Shown here piece after piece: positions 56,679-64,000 of a stretch of DNA of 64,000 nucleotides. The notes under the pieces were generated by a model. That model ran no database searches. It had not been told where the DNA came from and was given only the letters and a program-made list of their open reading frames with translations. Position 1 is the stretch's first letter. The number at the start of each line of letters is the position of its first letter. A program made the translations under genes and the position numbers. Source of the DNA: G963708325 sp963708325 (GTDB taxonomy: Bacteria > Actinomycetota > Thermoleophilia > Solirubrobacterales > 70-9); NCBI GenBank assembly GCA_963708325.1, contig OY970203.1, positions 1,426,001 through 1,490,000 of the forward strand, read 5' to 3'.

Positions 56679-57429
56679 GCTCGGCGACCTCGCGGGCCAG
56701 CTCGCGGTATGCCTGCGAGCCTCGCGATCCCGGCGCGTGGTCGACCACGGCGACGCCGTGGCTGGGCGCCTCTGCGACGCGGACGCTGCGGGGGATCACG
56801 GTTCGGAACACCAGCTCTGGAAAGTGGTCGCGCAGCTCCCGCTCCACGTCCTGGGCCAGCCGGGTGCGCTCGTCGTGCATCGTGATCAGCACACCGGACA
56901 GGACCAGGGACGGGTTCAGCTCGCGGCGCACCAGCGCCAGCGTGTCGAGGAACTGGACCAGGCCCTCGAGCGCCAGGTACTCGGCCTGGACCGGGACGAT
57001 CACGCGGTCGGCGGCGACGAGCGCGTTGACGGTCACCGGGCCCAGCGCCGGCGGGCAGTCGAGCAGCGTGCAGGCGAAGCGCTCGCGCACCGGGCCGAGG
57101 CCGTCGCGGAGGCGGGTCTCGGAGCCCTCGATCCGTGGCAGCTCCACCGAGGCGCCGGCGAGGTCGCGGCCGGCCGGTACGACCCAGAGGTTGTCGGGCC
57201 CCGCCGGCCGGGCGCTCTCGGCGACCGACCGCGCTCCGTTCAGGCAGTCGTACGACGATGGCCCCTCGCCGCTGACGATCCCCAGCGCGACGGTCGCGTT
57301 GCACTGCTGGTCGAGGTCGACCAGCAGTGTCTGGCGGCCCGAGGCGGCGACACAGGCGGCGATGTTGACAGCGGTCGTCGTCTTCCCCACCCCGCCCTTC
57401 TGGTTGGCGACCGCGTAGACCGTTCCCAT
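56671..57429 (-). CDS. parA: chromosome-partitioning ATPase ParA/Soj
   Basis: 252 residues. Deviant Walker A KGGVGKTTTAVNIAA, LLVDLDQQCNAT, LLDCPPALGPVT (Walker B) and VPVQAEYLALEGL identify ParA/Soj. The long upstream open frame overlaps rsmG antisense-free spacer and has no homology; ATG 57429 preceded by TAGGTT at 7 nt is the natural start. parB overlaps its end by 8 nt. Confidence 0.94.
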   Translation of the reverse strand: MGTVYAVANQKGGVGKTTTAVNIAACVAASGRQTLLVDLDQQCNATVALGIVSGEGPSSYDCLNGARSVAESARPAGPDNLWVVPAGRDLAGASVELPRIEGSETRLRDGLGPVRERFACTLLDCPPALGPVTVNALVAADRVIVPVQAEYLALEGLVQFLDTLALVRRELNPSLVLSGVLITMHDERTRLAQDVERELRDHFPELVFRTVIPRSVRVAEAPSHGVAVVDHAPGSRGSQAYRELAREVAERG

Positions 57430-57436
57430 CGCGGCA

Positions 57437-57442
57437 AACCTA
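57437..57442 (-). promoter_or_regulatory. -10-like box (TAGGTT) before parA
   Basis: TANNNT hexamer 7 nt before the parA ATG at 57429, within the 113-nt rsmG-parA spacer. Confidence 0.4.
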
Positions 57443-57542
57443 TCGAGCGGCGGCGTCGGCACCGCGGCGGGCGGCGGTCGTTCGCCTCCGAACCTCCCCA
57501 CACCATCGGCGGCGGCCCCCGTGCGCCATCCGGGGGGCCGCG

Positions 57543-58259
57543 TCATTCGGCCCCGAACGGCCGCTTCTTCGCCATGCCGGCACGGCGAGGCAGGCGTCCC
57601 GGCGTGACGCCCGTCTTGCGCAGCAGGTGCAGGTGGCGGTGGCGGCTGCCCGCGTAGGGGCCGACCGCGGCCACCTCCACCGCCTCGACCGAGACGAGCG
57701 GGGCCGCCCGCGCCATCTCGGAATCCTCGCCGGGATCGCGGCGGCCCTTCCAGACGACCAGGGCGCCGCCGCACTCGAGCAGCGGCGAAGCAAGCTCCGC
57801 CACGGTCGCCAGCCGCCCCACCGCCCGCGCCGTCACGGCCCCGTAGGCCTCCCGGCCCCCCGCCGGCGGACCGGCCTGCGCCCAGTGCTCGGCGCGCGCG
57901 CATACGACGCGGGCGTTGGCGATCCCGGCGGCGCCGATCGCGGCGCGCATCCAGTCGCACTTGCGCCCGGAGGCCTCGACGAGGTCGACCGTGGCATCGG
58001 GCAGCGCCGCTGCCAGGACCAGCCCGGGCAGACCGGCGCCGGCGCCGAGGTCGGCGATGCGGCGCGCTCCTCGCAGCTCGTCGAAGCGCAGGCCGCTGAG
58101 GCTGTCGGCGACGTGGACCTTCCAGACCCGCTCGGGCTGGGCGACCGCGGTCGGCGCGAGCGGGTCGGAGCAGATGCGCTCGACCAGTCGCTCCAGGCTC
58201 GCCCGGCCGTCGGGCGGCAGCCCGGCCAGGAGAGAGTCGGGCGCGACGCCCGCCTTCAC
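57543..58259 (-). CDS. rsmG: 16S rRNA (guanine-527-N7)-methyltransferase
   Basis: 238 residues of the RsmG/GidB family: N-terminal helices, SAM site RIADLGAGAGLPGLVLA, VEASGRKCDWMRAA, and AVTARAVGRLATVAELA. It methylates G527 in 16S rRNA. GTG 58259 overlaps the jag stop by 4 nt (GTGA). The C-terminal RRAGMAKKRPFGAE is a basic tail. Confidence 0.93.
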   Translation of the reverse strand: MKAGVAPDSLLAGLPPDGRASLERLVERICSDPLAPTAVAQPERVWKVHVADSLSGLRFDELRGARRIADLGAGAGLPGLVLAAALPDATVDLVEASGRKCDWMRAAIGAAGIANARVVCARAEHWAQAGPPAGGREAYGAVTARAVGRLATVAELASPLLECGGALVVWKGRRDPGEDSEMARAAPLVSVEAVEVAAVGPYAGSRHRHLHLLRKTGVTPGRLPRRAGMAKKRPFGAE

Positions 58260-58744
58260 TCGGCGACGAGGGGCGCCACGATCACGCAGCGGTCCGGCTC
58301 GTCGCCCTCGCTGTAGGTCTCGATCCCGCTGCGGTCCTTGAGGTGGTCGTGGACGACCCGCCGCTCCGGCGCGCTCATCGCCTCCAGCTCCACCGGTCGC
58401 CTCGATCGCAGCGCGTCCTCGACCGCCCGATCGGCGCGCTGCTCGATCGCCTCGCGGCGCCGCTCGCGGTAGCCCGCGGCGTCGACGACGACGCGCTTGC
58501 GCTCACTGCGCCCGCGGAACGCCGCCTGGTAGCAGAGCAGCTGCACCGCGTCGATCGTCTGCCCCCGCCGCCCGATCAGAAGGCCGAGGTCGTCTCCCTC
58601 GACGCTGGCCGTGATCGCCTCGTCGTCCTCGGCCACCTCGACGGTGCCGTCGAGGTCCAGCTCTTCGACTATGCGCTCGACAAGTGCGCGCACCCTGGCG
58701 GCGGGCTCGTCCGGGAGGTCCGCGGAGCTGTTCTGCTCGGTCAC
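58256..58744 (-). CDS. jag: Jag/KhpB-type RNA-binding protein (KH-R3H)
   Basis: 162 residues: a KH-like domain with GDDLGLLIGRRGQTIDAVQ and an R3H domain near the C-terminus with SAPERRVVHDHLKDRSGIET. The longer Jag-N domain is missing, as in other actinobacteria. It binds RNA, partners with KhpA elsewhere, and lies next to yidC as usual. TACACT precedes GTG 58744 by 6 nt, although it follows yidC by 54 nt. Confidence 0.92.
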   Translation of the reverse strand: MTEQNSSADLPDEPAARVRALVERIVEELDLDGTVEVAEDDEAITASVEGDDLGLLIGRRGQTIDAVQLLCYQAAFRGRSERKRVVVDAAGYRERRREAIEQRADRAVEDALRSRRPVELEAMSAPERRVVHDHLKDRSGIETYSEGDEPDRCVIVAPLVAE

Positions 58745-58750
58745 GCCGCC

Positions 58751-58756
58751 AGTGTA
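58751..58756 (-). promoter_or_regulatory. -10-like box (TACACT), leaderless arrangement, before jag
   Basis: TACACT lies 6 nt before the jag GTG at 58744, suggesting an internal promoter in the rpmH-parB cluster. Confidence 0.4.
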
Positions 58757-58798
58757 TTTCCGAACCGCGGCGGCGGCAGGGCGGGCCGGCCCCGCCGT

Positions 58799-59548
58799 TC
58801 AGCGTCTTTTCTTCTTGCGTGGCGGCGGTGGCGGCGGTTTCGCGGCGCGGACCTCGTCGGGCGTCGGCACCGGCGGCGGCGGCATCCACTTGCGCACCGC
58901 GAGCTGCTGGCCGAGCGTCCACGTGTTGGTGGCGATCCAGTAGACGACCAGGCCGGCGGGGAAGTTGAGGATGAAGGGGATGAAGATCAGCGGCAGCGCG
59001 TACATCAGCATGCGCTGGGTGGAGTCGCCGCTGACCGCCGTGACGGCGCTGGCCGCGAGCTGGGTGCCGACGTAGAGGACCAACAGCACTACCAGGACGC
59101 CGCCGGTGGCCTTCTCGCCGAGATCGGGTATGAACAGCCAGCCGACGTTTCCGCCCACGGCCGCAGTCGCGTCGAGGTGCGGCTGAAGGTCGTGGCGCAG
59201 CGTGTAGAACAGCGTGATGAAGACGGGCAGCTGAAGCAGCAGCGGCAGGCAGGAGGAGAACGGGTTGACCTTGTTCTCCTGGTAGAACTTCATCATCTCC
59301 TGCTGAAGCCGCGGGCGATCGTCCTTGTACTTCTCCTGGATCTCCTTGATCTGCGGCTGCAGCACCTGAAGCGCCCGCATCGAGCGCAGCTGCCGCAGGG
59401 TCAGCGGCAGGATGATCAGCCGGGTTAGGAAGGTGAGGCCGACGATCGCCATGCCCCAGCCGAAGCCGAGGTGGTCGTGGAAGAACACCATCGTCGCCTC
59501 GGCGGCATTGATCAGCGGCTGCAGGACGTTGGCGACCGGCAGGCTCAT
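58799..59548 (-). CDS. yidC: membrane protein insertase YidC
   Basis: 249 residues of the YidC/Oxa1 core with five membrane helices: GWGMAIVGLTFLTRLIILPLTLRQ (shown split: GMAIVGLTFLTRLIILPL), the cytoplasmic hairpin KEIQEKYKDDRPRLQQEMMK, the FSSCLPLLLQLPVFITLFYTL helix split around PLLLQLP, and FPAGLVVYWIATNTWTLGQ. No large periplasmic domain, as expected outside Gram-negatives. The C-terminus is Pro/Lys-rich. ATG overlaps the yidD stop (ATGA). Confidence 0.94.
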   Translation of the reverse strand: MSLPVANVLQPLINAAEATMVFFHDHLGFGWGMAIVGLTFLTRLIILPLTLRQLRSMRALQVLQPQIKEIQEKYKDDRPRLQQEMMKFYQENKVNPFSSCLPLLLQLPVFITLFYTLRHDLQPHLDATAAVGGNVGWLFIPDLGEKATGGVLVVLLVLYVGTQLAASAVTAVSGDSTQRMLMYALPLIFIPFILNFPAGLVVYWIATNTWTLGQQLAVRKWMPPPPVPTPDEVRAAKPPPPPPRKKKRR

Positions 59549-59823
59549 GTCGCGGCCTCCCGGCCCCCGTCCGCCGTCGTCCGCTCGCGGAACAGCCGCC
59601 GCGCGGCGAGGGGGTCGTGTCCGCCGTGGCTGAGCGGGTTGCAGCGCAGCAGGCGCCAGCCGGCGACCAGCGAGCCGCGTAGCAGGCCGAGCTCGCGCAG
59701 CGCCTGCCCGGCGTAGGCCGAGCAGGTGGGCTCGTACTTGCAGCGCCGCGGAAGCGCGGGCGAGACGAAGCGGCCGTAGAGGTCGACCAGCAGCGGCGCG
59801 AGCGTCACCGGGAGCCGTTTCAC
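59545..59823 (-). CDS. yidD: membrane protein insertion efficiency factor YidD
   Basis: 92 residues. YGRFVSPALPRRCKYEPTCS followed by AYAGQALRELG and LLRCNPLSHGGHDP is the YidD signature with its conserved cysteines. It assists YidC-dependent insertion. GTG 59823 overlaps the rnpA stop (GTGA) and the stop overlaps yidC (ATGA). Confidence 0.94.
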   Translation of the reverse strand: MKRLPVTLAPLLVDLYGRFVSPALPRRCKYEPTCSAYAGQALRELGLLRGSLVAGWRLLRCNPLSHGGHDPLAARRLFRERTTADGGREAAT

Positions 59824-59830
59824 GTCGAAC
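59817..59830. promoter_or_regulatory. weak parS-like sequence at the rnpA-yidD junction
   Basis: GTTTCACGTCGAAC on the plus strand matches 12 of 14 positions of the palindrome GTTTCACGTGAAAC. It overlaps the coupled rnpA stop/yidD start, so the match may reflect coding constraints. Confidence 0.2.
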
Positions 59831-60215
59831 GCCTCGTGCCGATCCCCGACTGGCTGATCACCTCGTCGAGGCTGTCCCGCACGCCCGCGGCGCCCTCGCG
59901 CTCGACCAGACCCTCGATCCCGGGGCGGGCGACGATCACGAAGTCATAGCCGTCGGGCAGGGTCTCGGCACAGCTCCAGAACGCCTCCCGCAGGGCCCGC
60001 TTTACCCGGTTTCGCTCCACGGCACCGCCCAGCTTGCGGCCGGCCGAGACGCCTAGCCGCAAGTCGTCGCCGGCGTCGGAGTCCTCGCGACGGGGAAAGG
60101 CGTAGAGGACGAGGAAGCGGTTCGCGTAGGAGCTGCCGTCGCGGTAGACGCGGTCGAACTCCCCGCTGCGCGACAGGCGCCGGCGCCGGCGCGACCCGGA
60201 TTCGCGGGCGGACAT
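59820..60215 (-). CDS. rnpA: ribonuclease P protein component
   Basis: 131 residues. RLSRSGEFDRVYRDGSSYAN at the start, LRLGVSAGRKLGGAVERNRVKR (the RNR motif within AVERNRVKRALREAF) and DFVIVARPG are RnpA features. It binds the RNase P RNA and helps process pre-tRNA 5' ends. ATG 60215 directly abuts the rpmH stop. Confidence 0.94.
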   Translation of the reverse strand: MSARESGSRRRRRLSRSGEFDRVYRDGSSYANRFLVLYAFPRREDSDAGDDLRLGVSAGRKLGGAVERNRVKRALREAFWSCAETLPDGYDFVIVARPGIEGLVEREGAAGVRDSLDEVISQSGIGTRRST

Positions 60216-60350
60216 TTACGGCGTCAGCCGGTGGCGGCCCTTGCGGCGGCGGCGGCGAAGGATCGCGCGGCCTCCGCGAGTCCGCATCCGCGCCCGAAAG
60301 CCATGCGTGCGCGCACGCTTTCGCTTCTTCGGTTGGTAGGTGCGTTTCAT
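60216..60350 (-). CDS. rpmH: 50S ribosomal protein L34
   Basis: 44 residues: MKRTYQPKKRKRARTHGFRA then RMRTRGGRAILRRRRRKGR, the invariant L34 sequence. ATG 60350 is divergent from dnaA. A TATACT box on the minus strand at 60413-60418 is a plausible promoter for the rpmH-rnpA-yidD-yidC run. Confidence 0.97.
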   Translation of the reverse strand: MKRTYQPKKRKRARTHGFRARMRTRGGRAILRRRRRKGRHRLTP

Positions 60351-60412
60351 AGTCCCGCGCGCGTCCCGCGAGCCGATCCACCGGCGGACCGTCGAGCCCC
60401 TCGAGCCGCGGG

Positions 60413-60418
60413 CCAGTA
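60413..60418 (-). promoter_or_regulatory. -10 box (TATACT) upstream of rpmH
   Basis: TATACT on the minus strand, about 62 nt before the rpmH ATG, within the rpmH-dnaA spacer. No recognised -35. Confidence 0.45.
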
Positions 60419-60531
60419 TACGCGCTGGCCCCCTCCGTCCCGCCGCCTGCGGCGGGCGCTTTTCGAGCCGCCGGTTTTCAGCGCGATTTGCGCTCTCGCC
60501 AGTGCCGCTCCCCTGGCGGCCCGCCGAGCCG

Positions 60532-61968
60532 TTGTTATGGTGGCCCGGCTCGGTCGCCGGGTGGCTGGCGACCACGAACGACAAGGGGCAAGCGGCGAAC
60601 AAGCAGGCACAGGGTGCGCTCCAGGAAGACGTCGCCCAGCTGTGGAGCGACGTCCGCGAAGACCTCCGCGACTGCCTCCCCGCCTCCACGTTCGCACTCT
60701 GGCTCGATCCCCTGCGCGCCGCCGCCGTCCGCGGCGGCGTGCTCTACCTGAGCGCGCCCGACGGGATCCGCGACTGGGTGGGGCGACGCTACGCCGGCCT
60801 CCTGAGCAGCCGCGTCGAGCGCAGGGCGGACGGAATCCGCGAGGTCGCGATAGTCGCCGACGCCTCCGTCGAGACTCGCATCGCCGGCCCCTGCGGGCGC
60901 GCCGGCGTCGACGAGCTGAACTCCGACTACACCTTCGAGCGGTTCGTGATCGGCGCCGCCAACCGTCTCGCCCAGGGCGCCGCACTGTCTGTCGCCGAGG
61001 CGCCGAACGAGGCCTACAACCCCCTCTTCGTCTGCGGGCCGCCCGGCCTGGGCAAGACCCACCTGCTGGTGGCGATCGCCAACTACCTCGGCCAGCACAG
61101 CCCCGACGTCACGGTCCGCTACACGACAGCGGAGTGCTTCACCAACGAGTTCGTCACGGCGCTGCAGGCGGCGGGCGCCGAAGCCTTCAAGGAGCGCTAC
61201 CGCGACATCGACGTTCTGCTCGTCGACGACGTCCAGTTCCTCGAGGGAAAGCAGCGCACCGAAGAGGAGTTCTTCCACACCTTCAACGCCCTCTACGAGT
61301 CCGGGAGCCAGATCGTCCTGTCCGCCGATCGCATGCCGACGGAGCTGCTCCAACTCGCCGACCGCCTCCGCGACCGCTTCGAGTGGGGGATGCTCGCCCA
61401 CCTGGGCCCGCCCGACCTTCCCACACGGCTGACAATCCTGCGGCGGCTCGTCGTCGAGAGCGAAGTGGCCGCTGTGGACGACCCGGCCCTGATCGAGATC
61501 GCCCGGCGCTCTCCCGCCAACGTGCGCCAGCTCGAGGGCGCGCTGACGCGGGTGATCGCCTTCGCGTCGCTGATGGACGAGCCGCTCGGCACCAACCTCG
61601 TCTCCAGCGTCCTTCCCGGCGACGGCGCCGAGCACCCCCCGGCGCAGGCGCCGACTGCTGCACTCATCCAGGAGGCCGTGTCCGCCCGGCTCGAGATCGG
61701 GCGCGACCTGCTCTGCGGGCCGAGCCGGCGCCCTCACGTCGTGCAGGCACGCCATATCGCGATGTACCTGTGCCGTGAGCTGACGTCTCTTTCGCTCCCC
61801 CAGATCGGCGCCGCCTTCGGCGGGCGCGACCACTCCACGGTGCTTCACGCGCTGCGCCGGGTCGGTGATGCCCTCGACCACGATCCCGTTCTGCGCCGCT
61901 CTGTGGACGACCTGTTGGCGAATCTGCACACGCCTGCCCCTGCCACCGTTGCTGACCGAGCCCGTTGA
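60532..61968 (+). CDS. dnaA: chromosomal replication initiator protein DnaA
   Basis: About 478 residues. Domain I (LWSDVREDLRDCLPASTFALW), short variable domain II, AAA+ domain III with NPLFVCGPPGLGKTHLL (Walker A), LLVDDVQFLEGK (Walker B) and ADRLRDRFEWGM, and domain IV ending in GRDHSTVLHALRRV, the DnaA-box-binding signature. The start is not clear: TTG 60532 or GTG 60502 are the only in-frame choices near the expected N-terminus, and neither has an SD. It is divergent from rpmH and followed by the likely origin and dnaN. Confidence 0.94.
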   Translation: MLWWPGSVAGWLATTNDKGQAANKQAQGALQEDVAQLWSDVREDLRDCLPASTFALWLDPLRAAAVRGGVLYLSAPDGIRDWVGRRYAGLLSSRVERRADGIREVAIVADASVETRIAGPCGRAGVDELNSDYTFERFVIGAANRLAQGAALSVAEAPNEAYNPLFVCGPPGLGKTHLLVAIANYLGQHSPDVTVRYTTAECFTNEFVTALQAAGAEAFKERYRDIDVLLVDDVQFLEGKQRTEEEFFHTFNALYESGSQIVLSADRMPTELLQLADRLRDRFEWGMLAHLGPPDLPTRLTILRRLVVESEVAAVDDPALIEIARRSPANVRQLEGALTRVIAFASLMDEPLGTNLVSSVLPGDGAEHPPAQAPTAALIQEAVSARLEIGRDLLCGPSRRPHVVQARHIAMYLCRELTSLSLPQIGAAFGGRDHSTVLHALRRVGDALDHDPVLRRSVDDLLANLHTPAPATVADRAR

Positions 61969-62084
61969 CAGAATCGACTCCGATCCACAGGCCCGTCCAC
62001 AGGCCGTAGACGGCACATGCACTAGCGTCCCCCGGAGGTATCCCCATATCCACAGCCCTTACTACACCTAGCAAGATCGATTCA
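61902..62084. other. oriC: probable origin of replication (DnaA-box cluster between dnaA and dnaN)
   Basis: Four sequences close to the DnaA box lie within 153 nt: TCGTCCACA on the minus strand at 61902-61910 in the end of dnaA, CGATCCACA at 61981, CCGTCCACA at 61993 and ATATCCACA at 62046. They are one or two mismatches from TTATCCACA/TTGTCCACA. An AT-richer stretch (62055-62090) next to the last box could unwind. Spacing and box number are modest for an actinobacterial origin. Confidence 0.6.
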
Positions 62085-63194
62085 ATGAATCTCAGTTGCA
62101 GTCGCGAGGAGCTGCTGGCGCGACTTCAGATCGTCAGCCGAGCGGTCTCGACCCGCTCCACCATGCAGTCGCTCTCCGGAATCCTTCTTTCGCTCGAGGG
62201 GGGACAGCTGCGGTTGCGCGCGAGCGACATGGAGATCGCGCTCGAGGTGGCGATGGATGCCGAGGCGGACGGTGAGGGCGCCGCCGTTCTTCCGGGACGG
62301 CTGTTGGTCGACGTGGTGCGCGCCCTTCCCGAGGGGCAGGTGTCGCTGGCGCTGCGCGAGGCCGAGCGCGACGTCGAGCTGTCGGCCGGATCGGCCCGCT
62401 TTCACCTTCGCACCCTTCCTGCCGAGGACTTCCCGAAGCCCCCGGACGCCGAGACGGACGGCGCCGCAGCGATCGCTGCCGCCGCCTTCACCGAGACGGT
62501 TGACCTGGTTGCCCGCGCGGCCTCGCGCGACGAGGCGCGACCGATCCTCACCGGGGTGTTGATGCGGGCCGAGGGCGACGAGCTGACGATGGTGGCCACG
62601 GACTCCTACCGGCTGAGCGTCAAGCGCACGGCCCTGCCGGAGCCGGTGCCGGCGGTGCTGGAGGCAAACGTCCCGGCGCGGGCGCTGCGGGAGCTGAGCC
62701 GGATCGCCGCGCAGGAGGCCCTCGAGCAGGTTTCGGTGCGCGTGGAGCGCAACCAGGCGATTTTCGACGCCGGGCCGGTGACCCTGTCGTCCCGCCTGAT
62801 CGAAGGTCAGTTCCCGAACTACCGCCAGCTGCTGCCCGAGTCCTTCGAGCACGAGGTGCGACTGCCGCGCGACGAGCTGCTCGACGTGGTGCGCCGGATC
62901 AGCCACCTGGCCCAGCGCAACGCGCCGCTGCGGCTCTCGTTCAGCGAGGGCGAGCTGCGCGTGGCCGCGGAAACGCCGGACGTCGGCGACGCGGAGGAGT
63001 CCCTCCCGGCGGGATTCCATGGGGAGTCGCTCGAGATCGGCTTCAACCCGGAGTTCCTGCGCGACGGGATCGAGAGCGTCGGGGACGAGGAGCTGGTTCT
63101 GAAGCTGATATCGCCGCTTCGCCCCGGCCTGATAGAGCCGTCCGGCTCGGACGACTTCACCTACCTGGTGATGCCGATCCGGCTGAACGCCTGA
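62085..63194 (+). CDS. dnaN: DNA polymerase III beta subunit (sliding clamp)
   Basis: 369 residues in three clamp domains. SREELLARLQIVSRAVSTRS, LSGILLSLEGGQLRLRASDM, ARPILTGVLMRAEGDEL, MVATDSYRLS and the C-terminal YLVMPIRL are DnaN features. It tethers polymerase to DNA. ATG 62085 lies 116 nt after dnaA, separated by the DnaA-box region; recF follows. Confidence 0.95.
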   Translation: MNLSCSREELLARLQIVSRAVSTRSTMQSLSGILLSLEGGQLRLRASDMEIALEVAMDAEADGEGAAVLPGRLLVDVVRALPEGQVSLALREAERDVELSAGSARFHLRTLPAEDFPKPPDAETDGAAAIAAAAFTETVDLVARAASRDEARPILTGVLMRAEGDELTMVATDSYRLSVKRTALPEPVPAVLEANVPARALRELSRIAAQEALEQVSVRVERNQAIFDAGPVTLSSRLIEGQFPNYRQLLPESFEHEVRLPRDELLDVVRRISHLAQRNAPLRLSFSEGELRVAAETPDVGDAEESLPAGFHGESLEIGFNPEFLRDGIESVGDEELVLKLISPLRPGLIEPSGSDDFTYLVMPIRLNA

Positions 63195-63204
63195 GCTCGC
63201 GACG

Positions 63205-64000
63205 GTGAGGGTCGTCCTCGTCGAGGTGCGCGGCTTCCGCAACCTCGCCGATGCCGAGGTCCGGCTCTCCCCCGGCGTGAACCTGATCCACGGCCCGAAC
63301 GGCGCCGGCAAGACGAACCTGCTGGAGGCGCTGCACTTTGCGCTGTGCAACTCCTCCTGCCGTACCCGCAACGCGCGCGAGATGATCGCCTTCGGGGCGG
63401 AGATGGCGCGGGCACAGGCCACCCTCGACGGTGGCCGGGAGGGCGAGCTGCGCCTGCTGGCCTCGATCGCCCGCGACGGCGAGCGTCGCCGGCTGGCCGA
63501 TCCCCCGGACCGGGCGGCGATCCCCACGACCGTGTTCCTGCCCGATCGGCTGGAGCTCGTCAAGGGGTCGCCCGCCCTGCGACGTCGCCAGCTCGACCGG
63601 GTGATCGCGGCGCTGTGGCCCGCGCGGGCGGGACTTCGCAGCCGTTACGGGCGGGCGCTGGCCCAGCGCAACGCCCTGATCGCCCGGATCAGGGCCGGGA
63701 CCGCCCAGGCGTCCGCCCTGGACGCCTGGGATGCCGAGCTGGCCGCCGAGGGCGCGGAGCTGATGGCCTCGCGCGACGAGGCCGCCACGGCCCTGGCCGA
63801 GCCGCTCGCGGAGGCCGCCTCCGAGCTCGGGCTGACCGACGCCGCCGTCGCCTACCGCCCCCGGTCGAAGGCCGCCGATGCTGCCGGTCTCGCGGACGAG
63901 CTCGGGCAGCGACGCCACTCGGACCTGGCGCGCGGCTACAGCGGCCACGGGCCCCATCTGGACGATCTCGAGCTGACGCTCGACGGGCGCAACGCGCGCC
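63205..64000 (+). CDS. recF: DNA replication and repair protein RecF, partial
   Basis: From GTG 63205 the frame is open to the window end (265 codons), so the C-terminus is missing. Walker A GPNGAGKTNLLEALHF, VFLPDRLELVKGSP and RRRQLDRVI are RecF motifs. GPHLDDLELTLDG corresponds to the GPHRDDL segment of RecF, with Leu in place of Arg. RecF loads RecA at gaps with RecO and RecR. It starts 10 nt after dnaN. Confidence 0.9.
   Translation, partial: MRVVLVEVRGFRNLADAEVRLSPGVNLIHGPNGAGKTNLLEALHFALCNSSCRTRNAREMIAFGAEMARAQATLDGGREGELRLLASIARDGERRRLADPPDRAAIPTTVFLPDRLELVKGSPALRRRQLDRVIAALWPARAGLRSRYGRALAQRNALIARIRAGTAQASALDAWDAELAAEGAELMASRDEAATALAEPLAEAASELGLTDAAVAYRPRSKAADAAGLADELGQRRHSDLARGYSGHGPHLDDLELTLDGRNAR

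Noticed and set aside
59817..59830. parS site near parA/parB as a firm call
   Set aside because: Two of 14 positions deviate and the sequence is constrained by the coupled rnpA/yidD stop-start; listed only as a weak candidate.

Overview
The window is very GC-rich, densely coded DNA from the replication-origin region of a bacterial chromosome. The best guess is a high-GC actinobacterium of the Thermoleophilia/Solirubrobacterales type. This is an inference from GC content, a cysteine-free S18, gene order, trehalose genes, menaquinone/bc-complex genes and the leaderless-looking promoters; no rRNA is present to settle it. Most strong ORFs on the strand opposite a real gene are GC-driven shadows and were left out.

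Layout. 1-6.4 kb: cell-envelope genes (PIG-V-like mannosyltransferase, MscS channel, class A penicillin-binding protein, MptB-like polytopic glycosyltransferase, lipid-flippase-like protein). 6.4-16.7 kb: thiL, an orphan FlgM-like small protein, an inactive-looking M28 peptidase homologue, a two-component system followed by an HtrA lipoprotein protease, an IMPase-like phosphatase and two trehalose-synthesis genes (TreT-like and OtsA). 16.7-22.8 kb: rpsF, an inverted ssb, rpsR, rplI, dnaB, a DnaC/DnaI-like loader and purA. 22.9-27.6 kb: a minus-strand UDP-sugar cluster (WecB epimerase, WbpA/WecC dehydrogenase, Gfo/Idh oxidoreductase, hexapeptide acetyltransferase, uncharacterised membrane protein). 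27.7-34.6 kb: a giant FG-GAP/RTX surface protein, tRNA-Lys, TPR protein, tatC, tatA, dcd and a zinc-ribbon protein. 34.6-42.6 kb: a long minus-strand run hemB - AhbA/B-like fusion - hemL - unknown - Rieske - cytochrome b - subunit IV/cytochrome c - menG - polyprenyl synthase, which reads as a joint haem, menaquinone and bc-complex supply unit. 42.6-55.7 kb: an ABC exporter, a Fic protein of foreign appearance, YmdB-like phosphoesterase, envelope glycosylation genes, an aminotransferase, ddl, a DUF151 protein, tRNA-Ile and small proteins. 55.8-64 kb: the classical origin block parB-parA-rsmG-jag-yidC-yidD-rnpA-rpmH facing dnaA-dnaN-recF, with DnaA-box-like sequences between dnaA and dnaN.

The most unusual signal is a family of about 37-bp hairpin repeats (seven copies at 15.2, 18.5-18.6, 22.9 and 34.6 kb). 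Three tandem copies between rpsR and rplI form three tiny ORFs whose stop and start codons overlap each other and both flanking ribosomal-protein genes, making an unbroken translational relay. A fourth copy forms a 17-codon leader ORF that overlaps the otsA start. In the opposite orientation another copy supplies the last residues and stop codon of a membrane protein. A second recurring theme is a TANNNT box 6-8 nt ahead of the start codon of many genes, pointing to leaderless transcripts.
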